From: Pseudomonadota bacterium
GTDB lineage: Bacteria; Pseudomonadota; Alphaproteobacteria; Rhizobiales; Aestuariivirgaceae
Direction of reading: 5' to 3'
Assembly (NCBI GenBank): GCA_020161855.1
Contig: JAIUNJ010000008.1
Coordinates: 62,001-126,000 of the forward strand
Length of the DNA stretch: 64,000 bases
Shown in pieces: positions 32,250-40,301 of the stretch. The notes beneath the pieces were generated by a model, which was not told the origin of the DNA, searched no databases, and saw only the letters and a program-made list of their open reading frames with translations. Each line of letters begins with the position of its first letter. Position 1 is the stretch's first letter. The position numbers and the translations under genes were made by a program.

Positions 32250-32929
32250 GCCGCGAGATCCTGCACGATCTGCTCATAGGCGACGTTGATGCGCGCGAGG
32301 CGATCGGTCGCAAGCCTCACCATCTCGCGAGGCACACCATCCGCAACCTGCTTGTCCGGATGAAGCTCACGGGCAAGCTTGCGATAGCGCTGCTTTACGA
32401 TCTGGATCGTCGCTCCCCGCTCAAGGCCGAGAATCTCATAAGGGTCGTCAGCCATGGTGACGTGGCGCGCCCTGATGCGGGCAAAATCTGCGCCCTTAAA
32501 ACCAAAGATCTCCGCAACCCTTTCCAGATAGGCGAGTTCGTCCTCGTGAATGGCGTGGTCGGCTTTGGCGATGTGAAACAGCCCGTCCAGAACATTTTCC
32601 AGGACCTGAGCCTTGGCTGCAAAGAGCTTTGCCACTTGCTTGGCATAGCTTTCAAAGCCTGTCACATCCTGCTTGGCGAGGTCAAACACGCGCTGCACGG
32701 CCGGAAGGTCTTTCTCCGGCACGCGGAAGACCTCCCGAAAGGCGAAGACTTCATCCTTTGTGACGATGCCATCGGCACGCGCCATCTTTGCGCCAAGCGC
32801 AATCATGCCGATTGTGAAGGCGACCGACTTCTCGGGAGCCGTTGCCTTGCGCGAGAACCCCGCCAGGAAGTGCGAAACAGAGTCTCCCAGGCCGGACGCA
32901 GTGTCGGAGATGGCGGACCAAATGGACAT
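32246..32929 (-). CDS. djlA: DjlA-type protein: TerB-like plus C-terminal J domain
   Basis: 227 residues. The first 140 form a TerB-like acidic helical domain (IGMIALGAKMARADGIVTKDEV, ADHAIHEDELAYLERVAEIF). The C-terminal 65 residues are a J domain (DPYEILGLERGATIQIVKQRYRKLARELHPDK) including the diagnostic HPD that stimulates DnaK. Unlike E. coli DjlA, there is no obvious N-terminal membrane anchor. The pairing with the amidase upstream of rnpB is conserved in Rhizobiales; the functional reason is unknown. Confidence 0.88.
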   Translation of the reverse strand: MSIWSAISDTASGLGDSVSHFLAGFSRKATAPEKSVAFTIGMIALGAKMARADGIVTKDEVFAFREVFRVPEKDLPAVQRVFDLAKQDVTGFESYAKQVAKLFAAKAQVLENVLDGLFHIAKADHAIHEDELAYLERVAEIFGFKGADFARIRARHVTMADDPYEILGLERGATIQIVKQRYRKLARELHPDKQVADGVPREMVRLATDRLARINVAYEQIVQDLAA

Positions 32930-32980
32930 CTGATCAGGCTACAGGATTCGCCAATCTTCTCACAACCGGTCTTGCGCAGG

Positions 32981-33328
32981 TCAGCTCTTCTTGCGGAAAT
33001 AGTGTGTCATTGAGAACACGGGCACATCGACATCAAGGCCGTCCTCAAGCCGCTGTTCGACGTGCCAGGCCCGTCCTGCCACCCAAGCTGTCGCCCAGAT
33101 CACCGGCAGCGCGGCAAGCGCCACGGCGGCCCAAGTCAGGTATTCCGGCAAGCCAAGCATGCTGGCAAGCGCCCAGGCCGTCGCCGCTGCTGCCGAACCG
33201 AGCAAGCAGAAAGTCGCAACCGTAGCGCCGGAGGCCGCGAGGACGCAGCCTAAAAAGCCGGTCCCGTGATGCTGCGCGCCCGTGGGCGATTTCTCCGGCG
33301 TGATCAATTCCTGTTCCATGGCAGCCAT
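32981..33328 (-). CDS. Small membrane protein of unknown function
   Basis: A 115-residue protein with two hydrophobic stretches (about residues 25-57 and 65-85), probably two or three membrane helices, and a polar C-terminus (THYFRKKS). ATG 33328 or 33319 are both possible. It stands 51 bases upstream of djlA on the same strand and may be co-transcribed. No family recognised. Confidence 0.65.
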   Translation of the reverse strand: MAAMEQELITPEKSPTGAQHHGTGFLGCVLAASGATVATFCLLGSAAAATAWALASMLGLPEYLTWAAVALAALPVIWATAWVAGRAWHVEQRLEDGLDVDVPVFSMTHYFRKKS

Positions 33329-33416
33329 ATGCGCCTTCGACGGCCATTTTGCAACATACGGGGAAGTCTAGCCGACGCTCAGAACTTCCTCGAGCTTAAG
33401 GTCTCAAGTATATGAT

Positions 33417-34064
33417 TTACCTGCAATAAGATCCACCATTGCGATGTCGCTGCAGGTCGAAATGGAGATGATTCTTGTGGTAGCGGTCGGAGCCGGGCCC
33501 CAGCACCGTCTTGAAGAGACCACAGGCATCTTCCCGGACCGAGGCCAGAAAGCGCCTTTCCTTGCGGCTGCCGAACCACCCCTGCTCGACCTCGACCTTT
33601 CGGCCGCTTTGCAGCCTGAACACCGATACGTCGACAGCATTGCCGTGGCCATGCTCGCTGAGTTTTGCGCCGCGCACATTGTTACGGGGCCGACAGGCAT
33701 AGGCAGAGGGAACGTCAAGGCTGGTCACGGCCTCGCCAAACCTGTCTTCCGCCGCAGGCTGCATGGTATTGGCAATCCACGTGGCGAAGGCATTCACCAT
33801 GGCGCAATTGAGAACGACGGGCTGGCTCATCTTCACGCCCTGCAGGGAATAAACCCGCCAGGCATTGCGCACGCCACAGCCCCTTCCGTTGCCGAAATCG
33901 CGAATCTTTTCCACCTCACCCAGGCGGCGCGGATCAATCGAACATTTCACTTCGGGAATTGCAGGCGGTTGATAGCGCGTAGTGGATTTCTCGCGCCCGC
34001 CCGAACAAGCCACCAAGGCAATCGCCATGACGAGGCAGCCTAAAACATAACTCAAACGACGCAT
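33417..34064 (-). CDS. Extensin-like lipoprotein
   Basis: 215 residues. The N-terminus is a lipoprotein signal peptide (MRRLSYVLGC then IALVACSGG as lipobox). The mature part is an extensin-like C-terminal domain (CGVRNAWRVY, ACRPRNNVRGAKLSEHGHGNAVDVSVF, and a C-terminal YHKNHLHFDLQ). The H-G-x-A-x-D and H-x-H pattern is the M15-like zinc arrangement, so a peptidoglycan peptidase function is plausible. A standalone gene upstream of the small membrane protein. Confidence 0.85.
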   Translation of the reverse strand: MRRLSYVLGCLVMAIALVACSGGREKSTTRYQPPAIPEVKCSIDPRRLGEVEKIRDFGNGRGCGVRNAWRVYSLQGVKMSQPVVLNCAMVNAFATWIANTMQPAAEDRFGEAVTSLDVPSAYACRPRNNVRGAKLSEHGHGNAVDVSVFRLQSGRKVEVEQGWFGSRKERRFLASVREDACGLFKTVLGPGSDRYHKNHLHFDLQRHRNGGSYCR

Positions 34065-34132
34065 ACAAAACCCACACCCAAACCGGGCCTAGGTCATGCC
34101 AGCCTATGGTTAACAGAGACTTGAGGCTGCAA

Positions 34133-34696
34133 TCAGCCGTAGAGTGCGGCGATCAACATGTTGATGTTGCCGTTGCGCTTGGCCAGATAGTCCGTGAAGT
34201 CCTTGCGCTGGAAGTTCGTCAGCCAGAAGCCCAGCACGCTGGCGTCCCGCACCTTGTAGCGGCCATCGCGCCACACAAGACGCCACTGAACATTGTAGGT
34301 CTGGCCGGTCATGAGGAAGACCTTGCTGGCAACCAGAACGCTCTTGTCGTCGTTGGCCCGCGCTTCGCCAACTTCGTACTTCGCGACCGTATAGTCGCGC
34401 GACTGCAGGGCAAAATAGCGCGCCATGTAGGTGGCAACGCCCTTCTGGTAGCGCGAACGCTGCGAGGATTGCAGGCTGTCACTGTACTTGCCCAAAGCGT
34501 GCATTGAGATTTCAGGCACATCTGCATGCCGCTGGATCACGCGCAGGAAAGCCGAAACCGTCCCCTGCCGGTGAGCCGCCAGGAGATCCTTGGCCACCTG
34601 CTTCATGAAGACAACAGACGGGTGATCGGCACCGGCTAGGGCCGGAGTTGCGAAAAGCGCGGCAAAGCTGCCGAGAAGAGTGCGGCGTGTCAGCAT
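34133..34696 (-). CDS. MlaC-like (Ttg2/toluene tolerance) periplasmic protein
   Basis: 187 residues. The N-terminus MLTRRTLLGSFAALFATPALAGA is a signal peptide, possibly Tat type (TRRTLL). The rest is an MlaC/Ttg2D domain, with the typical VSAFLRVIQRHADVPEIS and a later QTYNVQWRLVWRDGRYKVRDASVLGFWL. MlaC proteins ferry phospholipids between the outer membrane and an inner-membrane MlaFEDB transporter; none of those partners is in this window. A perfect CtrA-like box lies 39-54 bases upstream of the start. It is a paralogue of the neighbour upstream. Confidence 0.85.
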   Translation of the reverse strand: MLTRRTLLGSFAALFATPALAGADHPSVVFMKQVAKDLLAAHRQGTVSAFLRVIQRHADVPEISMHALGKYSDSLQSSQRSRYQKGVATYMARYFALQSRDYTVAKYEVGEARANDDKSVLVASKVFLMTGQTYNVQWRLVWRDGRYKVRDASVLGFWLTNFQRKDFTDYLAKRNGNINMLIAALYG

Positions 34697-34734
34697 GATT
34701 CCCTACTACCCCGCAAAATGTGTCCCGAACATGG

Positions 34735-34750
34735 TTAACGCGTTGTTAAC
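34735..34750. promoter_or_regulatory. Perfect CtrA-type box TTAA-N7-TTAA
   Basis: TTAACGCGTTGTTAAC matches the CtrA consensus TTAA-N7-TTAAC, and the opposite strand also reads TTAA-N7-TTAA. It sits between the two mlaC-like genes, about 40 bases upstream of the downstream one (start 34696). Binding by CtrA is inferred from the sequence and the taxon. Confidence 0.55.
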
Positions 34751-34757
34751 GCTTCGG

Positions 34758-35363
34758 CTACCACGTTTCGGCTTCGCGCAAAACCGCATAGAGCTGCTCG
34801 AAATCCCCCTTCGATTTCTTGAGCTCCTTCTGGAAGCGGTCGCGCATGGCGATGGAAAGTCTCACACCGAGCACACTCATGTCCACGATGTTAAAGCGGC
34901 TGCCGGATTGCTGCAGGTACCACACGATCGGCTCATCAGCCCTCACGCCACCCTTCTCGATCTTCGAGTAGACGACGATGAATTTGCCCTGCATGGCCGA
35001 ACGGTCAATGGAGAACTTCTGTCCCTTGAAATCATCAACGTACCAGGCAAACAGCGCCGACGCATAAAGCGTGACCAGATCCTGCAGTTTGCTCTTTTCG
35101 GCAGCCGGCAGCTTGTTCCGATAGGGGCCGAGAGAAGCGAGCGTAATGACACGCAGGTCCACATACTTGCCAAGCAGGCCGGCAAACTTGTTACGCAGCG
35201 GAACGCCACGGCTGCCAGCATTTGCAAGGCGCAGAATCTCGCTGCCGATGCCCTCGATATAGTTCTCCGCAGCCGAGCTGGCCATGGCTCTACCGCCCAG
35301 GGAGGGCAGCAGGAGAGCAGCCGAAGCCGCAAGCAAATGGCGTCTGGAAATCATTGTATTCAT
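34758..35363 (-). CDS. MlaC-like (Ttg2/toluene tolerance) periplasmic protein, second copy
   Basis: 201 residues with a probable Tat signal peptide (ISRRHLLAASAALLLPSLGG: twin arginine plus LL). The MlaC-type domain is recognisable by VVYSKIEKGGVRADEPIVWYLQ and FNIVDMSVLGVRLSIAMRDRF. It lies in tandem with another mlaC-like gene but is separated by 61 bases with the CtrA-type box, so the two may be expressed independently. An inner-membrane Mla complex is not encoded nearby. Confidence 0.85.
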   Translation of the reverse strand: MNTMISRRHLLAASAALLLPSLGGRAMASSAAENYIEGIGSEILRLANAGSRGVPLRNKFAGLLGKYVDLRVITLASLGPYRNKLPAAEKSKLQDLVTLYASALFAWYVDDFKGQKFSIDRSAMQGKFIVVYSKIEKGGVRADEPIVWYLQQSGSRFNIVDMSVLGVRLSIAMRDRFQKELKKSKGDFEQLYAVLREAETW

Positions 35364-35513
35364 AAAGAACTTCTATTCTCCGGCCTCGATTCCATTGCCC
35401 CGCAGGAACCGCACAGAGTTATGTCACGCCCCCCGTGGAAATCAAGGTTGGCGCCAGCAAGCCAGCAAAATGCGACATTTTCATAGTTAAAAGCGAAACC
35501 GGCGTTGCGATCT

Positions 35514-35525
35514 ATATAAGGATAT
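35514..35525. promoter_or_regulatory. Short dyad ATAT-aagg-ATAT upstream of the ArsR-methyltransferase gene
   Basis: An A/T-rich inverted repeat 26 bases before the start at 35552, in an otherwise GC-rich setting. Position and symmetry suit autoregulation by the ArsR-type protein. No experimental motif is matched with certainty. Confidence 0.35.
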
Positions 35526-35551
35526 GTTTATGTCGTTTCCGGGAGATGTTG

Positions 35552-36541
35552 ATGGAAGAGTTGCTTGCAGGTCTGAAAGCGGTTGCGGAAACGACACGCA
35601 TCCGCATTCTCTTCGCACTCTCCCATGGCGAACTCAACGTGTCGGAGTTGACCTACGTGCTGGGGCAAAGTCAGCCACGCGTCAGCCGGCATCTGAAGCT
35701 CATGGCCGAGGCTGGTTTGCTGGCCCGCTACAAGGAAGGCAACTGGGTTCTCTTCCGCCTGCGCAATGAAGGGCTCGGGGGCGCTCTCGCAAAATCGCTG
35801 GTCGAGATGCTGCCGGCCCACGACGATCTCCTTGGCGGCGATCTGGCGCGGCTTGAAGAGATCCGCAGGCAGAGGGAAGAGCGGGCGCAGGCTTACTTCA
35901 GCGGCAACGCAGCGGCCTGGTCGACATTGCGCTCCCTCCACGTGGACGAAGCAAGCGTCGAGCAAAGCATGCTTGAGCTCCTTGGTCCTTCGCACCTGGG
36001 CACTCTTGTGGATCTGGGCACCGGCACGGGCCGCGTCCTCGAACTTTTCGCGACGCAAGCCGCCAATCTCTACGGCATTGATTCAAGCCGCGAGATGCTG
36101 GCCATCGCACGCGCCAATATGGAAAGGGCGCAGCTAAGGCATGCTCAGCTTCGCCAGGCCGACATCTATGCACTGCCGCTAGCAGACGGCGTCGCCGATG
36201 TCGTCACGATTCATCAGGTACTGCACTTCCTGGACGAGCCTCTGAAGGCATTGCTGGAAGCGCGCCGTATCCTGGCACCGGGTGGGCGTTTGCTTATCGT
36301 GGATTTCGCGCCTCATGATCTCGAGGAATTGCGCGAACAGCACGCACATCGCAGGCTTGGACTCTCCAACGAGCAGATGAGCACATGGTTGGCGCGCGCC
36401 GGCCTTGTCTTGCGAAAACACCAGGTTCTGGATTCCCCCCTGCCCTCAACCCGAAAGGGCCTTGCCGTGTCACTCTGGCTCGCAGGCCCCAATCCACAGG
36501 ACACCCCCTCCATCAGGCGCAAGGTGCAAGTGCAATCATGA
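35552..36541 (+). CDS. ArsR-family regulator fused to a SAM-dependent methyltransferase domain
   Basis: 329 residues. Residues 5-90 are an ArsR winged helix (ETTRIRILFALSHGELNVSELTYVLGQSQPRVSRHLKLM). Residues 130-325 are a class I methyltransferase fold (VDLGTGTGRVLELFA, GIDSSREML, LLIVDFAPHD). This architecture resembles SahR, a proteobacterial regulator that senses S-adenosylhomocysteine and controls the methionine cycle; that identity is inferred from the coupling to metF (ATGA overlap). I chose ATG 35552 because GGGAG lies seven to eleven bases upstream. Confidence 0.88.
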   Translation: MEELLAGLKAVAETTRIRILFALSHGELNVSELTYVLGQSQPRVSRHLKLMAEAGLLARYKEGNWVLFRLRNEGLGGALAKSLVEMLPAHDDLLGGDLARLEEIRRQREERAQAYFSGNAAAWSTLRSLHVDEASVEQSMLELLGPSHLGTLVDLGTGTGRVLELFATQAANLYGIDSSREMLAIARANMERAQLRHAQLRQADIYALPLADGVADVVTIHQVLHFLDEPLKALLEARRILAPGGRLLIVDFAPHDLEELREQHAHRRLGLSNEQMSTWLARAGLVLRKHQVLDSPLPSTRKGLAVSLWLAGPNPQDTPSIRRKVQVQS

Positions 36542-37416
36542 CCGCCTCCCCATTCCAGGTCTCGTTCGAATTCTTTCCGCCAAAGCCTGGCGAGGGTGAG
36601 GTCTCGTTCTGGTCGGCTGCAAAAAAGCTGGAGACGATCGGCCCCAGTTTCGTGTCGGTGACATATGGCGCAGGCGGTACAACGCAGGCACGGACTCTGG
36701 CAACGCTTGCCCGGCTGACCGGCGAAACCGGCCTTTCGGCAGCAGGCCACCTCACCTGCGTCGGTGCCAGCAAGGACGAAGTCAACGACGTCATCCGCAG
36801 CTATGCAGCGGCTGGCGTTCGCCACATCGTCGCCCTGCGCGGCGATCCGCCAGGCGGTGTTGGAACGAGATTTGTTCCGCATCCCGAAGGCTATCGCAAC
36901 GCAGCCGACCTCGTCCGTGGCATCCGCGAACTCGGCGCCTTCGAGGTTTCGGTTTCAGCCTATCCGGAACGGCACCCGGATTCTGTTTCGATCGAGGAAG
37001 ACCTCGCATTCATGGCTGACAAGGCCGACCACGGAGCAAGCCGCGCAATCTCCCAGTTCTTCTTTCACAACGCTTTCTTCTTGCGCCTGCGCGACCGCAT
37101 CGCCGCACGCGGCATCAAGATCAACCTCGTCCCCGGCATTCTGCCCGTCACCAATTTCGCAAGGGTGAAAGAGTTCGCCGCAAAGTGTGGCGCGCATATT
37201 CCGCCCGACATGGAGCGGCGTTTTTCTGGACTTGATCAGGATCCTGAGACGCGGAATCTCGTTGCTGCCATGGTGGCAGCCGAGCAGGTTCATGAGCTTG
37301 CCCGGGAAGGCATCACGCATTTCCACTTCTACACGCTGAACAGGGCAGAGCTGGTCTATGCCATCTGCCGTGTGCTCGGTCTTGGTGCTCCGCCGGGGAA
37401 CCAGGCCGCCGCCTGA
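36538..37416 (+). CDS. metF: 5,10-methylenetetrahydrofolate reductase
   Basis: A 292-residue FAD enzyme of the TIM-barrel MTHFR family that makes 5-methyl-THF for methionine synthesis. The start VSFEFFPPKPGEGE with its catalytic Glu is canonical, as are SVTYGAGGTTQART, VALRGDPPGG, and FFHNAFFLRLRD (which differs from the common FFDN). The start overlaps the stop of the ArsR-methyltransferase gene; an earlier in-frame start lies inside that gene and is unlikely. Confidence 0.97.
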   Translation: MTASPFQVSFEFFPPKPGEGEVSFWSAAKKLETIGPSFVSVTYGAGGTTQARTLATLARLTGETGLSAAGHLTCVGASKDEVNDVIRSYAAAGVRHIVALRGDPPGGVGTRFVPHPEGYRNAADLVRGIRELGAFEVSVSAYPERHPDSVSIEEDLAFMADKADHGASRAISQFFFHNAFFLRLRDRIAARGIKINLVPGILPVTNFARVKEFAAKCGAHIPPDMERRFSGLDQDPETRNLVAAMVAAEQVHELAREGITHFHFYTLNRAELVYAICRVLGLGAPPGNQAAA

Positions 37417-37428
37417 GGCGCCAAGCGA

Positions 37429-38124
37429 TCAACCGCGAAAGCCGGTTGCCAGGACGAAAAGTTCAGCTGAGTCGTCCCGGCTCGCCATCGGCTTCACATG
37501 GCGGACGGAGGAGAAATCCAGTTTCAGCTGCTTGAGTAGTTCCGCTTCGGTACCGCCACGCAGGACCTTGGCGAGATATGTTCCCCCGGGCTTCAGCACC
37601 TGCCGCGCAAAATCATGGGCCGCGTCGGCCAGTCCCATGATCTGCAAGTGATCGGTCTGGCGGTGGCCTGTGGCATGGGCCGCCATGTCAGATATCACGC
37701 AATCGGCCTTCTCTCCGTCGAGCGCCGCGATCAGGGCCGCAAGCGCTTCATCTGACAGGAAATCCATCTTGAAGATCGTCACCCCGGCGATCTCATCCAT
37801 GCCATGCATGTCGATGGCGATCACCTTGCCCTTGCCTTCAACAGACTTGACCCGCTGAGCCGCCACCTGGCTCCATCCGCCAGGTGCTGCACCAAGATCG
37901 ATGACGCGGCCACCGGGCTTGAGGAAGTGATACTTGTCGTCAATCTCGATCAGCTTGAACGCCGCGCGGCTGCGGTATCCCAGCTTGCGCGCCTCATGCA
38001 CATAGGGGTCATTCAGTTGCCGCTCGAGCCACTGCTTCTGCGAAACCGTGCGCCCCTTGCCCGTCTTGACGCGAACCTTGAGACGCCCCCGTCCAAGGCT
38101 GTCACGGCTACCAGGCCGGCTCAT
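37429..38124 (-). CDS. rlmE: 23S rRNA Um2552 2'-O-methyltransferase (RlmE/FtsJ)
   Basis: 231 residues. After a basic N-terminal tail comes the FtsJ domain: YRSRAAFKLIEIDDKY (catalytic Lys of the KDKE tetrad), GGRVIDLGAAPGGWSQVA (SAM motif I), VISDMAAHATGHRQTDH, and GGTYLAKVLRG. It methylates U2552 in the ribosomal A loop. The stop is 12 bases from metF's (convergent); the start overlaps ppx by four bases. Confidence 0.96.
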   Translation of the reverse strand: MSRPGSRDSLGRGRLKVRVKTGKGRTVSQKQWLERQLNDPYVHEARKLGYRSRAAFKLIEIDDKYHFLKPGGRVIDLGAAPGGWSQVAAQRVKSVEGKGKVIAIDMHGMDEIAGVTIFKMDFLSDEALAALIAALDGEKADCVISDMAAHATGHRQTDHLQIMGLADAAHDFARQVLKPGGTYLAKVLRGGTEAELLKQLKLDFSSVRHVKPMASRDDSAELFVLATGFRG

Positions 38125-39209
38125 CTTGCCCCCTGCAGGTGGCCATCGGCGCGCATCATCTGCGAGAGAATCCCCTCACGCAGTCCCCTGTCCGCCACCC
38201 GGATCCGCTGCTCCGGAAATGCCGCGCGAATCTCATCGAGGATGGCACAGCCTGCCAGAACAAGATCCGCCCGCTCGCGCCCGATGCAGCCATTCCGCGT
38301 CCGCTCCTCGTAGCTCATGTCACGCAGTTGCGCAGTCACCAGATCAGCCTCGCCATGGTCGAGCCAGCAGCCATCGACGCGCGAGCGGTCATAGTGGCGC
38401 AAGCCAAGATGAACACCGGCGATGGTTGTGACCGTCCCGGATGTTCCCAGCAAATGATCGGGCCTGCCATTGGCACGTTCCGGTGTCCGCACCTGACCGA
38501 CAAAGGGTCTCAGCAGCGACCGGACATCATCCCGCATCGCATCGTACCGTTCAGGTGTCACGTCCCGTCCTCCGCCATGGCGCTCCGACAATGTGACCAC
38601 GCCCGCCGCCATCGAAACCCAGGCATGAACCCTGGCCCCGGCATCGCCCCGCTCAACCCACATGACCTCTGTTGAGCCACCGCCGATGTCGAAGACCACG
38701 GCATGGTTGGCCGAAACATCGATGAGTGGCTCGGCGCCCGCTGCCGCAAGATGCGCCTCGGTCTCACGGTCAATGATTTCCAATTCCAGCCCAACGTCGG
38801 CTGCGACCCGCTGGATAAAACTCTCACCATTGCTTGCCAGGCGGCAGGCTTCGGTCGCCACAAGGCGCTTGCGGGTAACGCCATGCCACTTCAGCTTGTT
38901 GGCGCACACGCGCAGTGCCTCAACGGTCCGCTCCATGGCGGCATCGCCCAGCCGCCCATGCCGGCCCAGCCCCTCGCCGAGTCTCACGATACGCGAGAAT
39001 GCGTCTATGACCCGCATGCTGCCGCGCTCGGCATCCGCCACAAGAAGCCGGCAGTTATTGGTTCCGAGATCAAGGGCGCCATAGACGGTGCTTCCGGAAT
39101 CGCCATGATCCGGGTTCCTGCCATTGGCCCTGCCCCTTGGTTTCGACGCATGCGCCGATGCTTTGGGGTGACCGCCCCGGGCCTGGCCCGGTCTGGAGGT
39201 CGCGTCCAC
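38121..39209 (-). CDS. ppx: Ppx/GppA phosphatase (exopolyphosphatase family)
   Basis: 362 residues. After a basic, Gly/Arg-rich tail of about 40 residues comes the sugar-kinase/actin-like fold: VYGALDLGTNNCRLLVAD, ATEACRLASNGESF, VVFDIGGGSTEVMWV, and LLGTSGTVTTIAGVHL. It hydrolyses polyphosphate or pppGpp; sequence cannot separate the two activities, so the symbol is provisional. Coupled to rlmE by ATGA, a common alphaproteobacterial pairing. Confidence 0.9.
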   Translation of the reverse strand: MDATSRPGQARGGHPKASAHASKPRGRANGRNPDHGDSGSTVYGALDLGTNNCRLLVADAERGSMRVIDAFSRIVRLGEGLGRHGRLGDAAMERTVEALRVCANKLKWHGVTRKRLVATEACRLASNGESFIQRVAADVGLELEIIDRETEAHLAAAGAEPLIDVSANHAVVFDIGGGSTEVMWVERGDAGARVHAWVSMAAGVVTLSERHGGGRDVTPERYDAMRDDVRSLLRPFVGQVRTPERANGRPDHLLGTSGTVTTIAGVHLGLRHYDRSRVDGCWLDHGEADLVTAQLRDMSYEERTRNGCIGRERADLVLAGCAILDEIRAAFPEQRIRVADRGLREGILSQMMRADGHLQGAR

Positions 39210-39410
39210 TCAATAAACCTTCCGGATGGCGGCCGCTCAACGGACTCGAGCCGGAACAGGCCTACCATCAGTTAATCATTACGTTGCGTCCACCATAACA
39301 GGTCTTTCGCAGGCGTAAAGAAGTCCTGAACGTAAGGTAGGAGTTGCTTGAGCTTGTTAACCCAGAATTGAGGTGTTGTTGGCACAACCAGATGCTGGGG
39401 TTTTGACAGT

Positions 39411-40301
39411 ATGCGTAGTTATGGGCGGCGTTGGTTCAGGGAAGGCTCGTTGATCGCCGATTTCGGCGAGAACCTCGGCCAAGGCGTCCATCAGCAGAAG
39501 CAGACAATGGCCCTGTATGCGGCAAAGGTTGATGCCGAACTGGCCTCCAAGGCAAAGTCGGAATTCATTGCCAACATGAGTCATGAGCTGCGTACGCCGC
39601 TCAACGCTATCATCGGCTTCTCCGATATGCTGGCAACACAGACTGTAACAGGCCCGGAAAAAGTCATCCAGTATTCCGCCTACATCAAGCAGGCTGCCGA
39701 GCATCTTCTGGCGTTGATCAACGGCATTCTCGATGTCTCCAAGATCCAGGCGGGCAAGCTTTCCGTCGACGTTGAACCGGTCAACCTCGACAACATCATC
39801 GATTCCTGCGTGCTGATCACCGACGCGAAAGCCAAGGAAAAGAACATCGCGGTCGAGTACGACATTCCTGACCGCCTGCCTTTGCTGCTCGCCGATCCGC
39901 TCCGCCTGAAGCAGATTCTCATCAACCTCCTGAGCAACGCCGTGAAATTCACGCCGGAATGGGGGCGCGTACGCATAGAGGCGCGCATCAAGCACGAAGG
40001 GTTCTGCACCATCAGCATCGCAGATACCGGACCGGGCATGGACACGCAGGAGGTTGAGACAGCCCTGAGTCCCTTCGGCCAGGTCGATAGTGGTTTTGCG
40101 AAGAAACACGAGGGCACGGGACTGGGACTTCCGATTGCCCTGGCATTGTCCCGCCTGCATGGCGGTGACCTGCAGATTCAGTCAGCCAAGGGTGTCGGCA
40201 CGCGGGTCAGCATCTTCATTCCCCTGGCCGGCGCGGTTTCAGCCGCGGCGCCTCCGGCAAACGTCTCCAACCTCCATCAGGAACACAGGTCCGCTCTATG
40301 A
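39411..40301 (+). CDS. Sensor-less histidine kinase
   Basis: 296 residues. The phospho-accepting His58 is in [16 protein letters not shown] box [12 protein letters not shown]1 [10 protein letters not shown] box [10 protein letters not shown], and G2 [10 protein letters not shown] follow. Only about 45 residues precede the H box, mostly a short helix, with no membrane segment or PAS domain, so the protein is cytosolic and probably senses through a partner. The stop overlaps the start of the HerA-like ATPase gene in ATGA. No response regulator is adjacent. A homologue role in cell-cycle phosphorelay is possible but not shown. Confidence 0.9.
   Translation: MRSYGRRWFREGSLIADFGENLGQGVHQQKQTMALYAAKVDAELASKAKSEFIANMSHELRTPLNAIIGFSDMLATQTVTGPEKVIQYSAYIKQAAEHLLALINGILDVSKIQAGKLSVDVEPVNLDNIIDSCVLITDAKAKEKNIAVEYDIPDRLPLLLADPLRLKQILINLLSNAVKFTPEWGRVRIEARIKHEGFCTISIADTGPGMDTQEVETALSPFGQVDSGFAKKHEGTGLGLPIALALSRLHGGDLQIQSAKGVGTRVSIFIPLAGAVSAAAPPANVSNLHQEHRSAL

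Noticed and set aside
39005..39268. 87-codon minus-strand frame overlapping the ppx 5' end
   Set aside because: It reads the ppx tail out of frame and ends within the conserved actin-like core.
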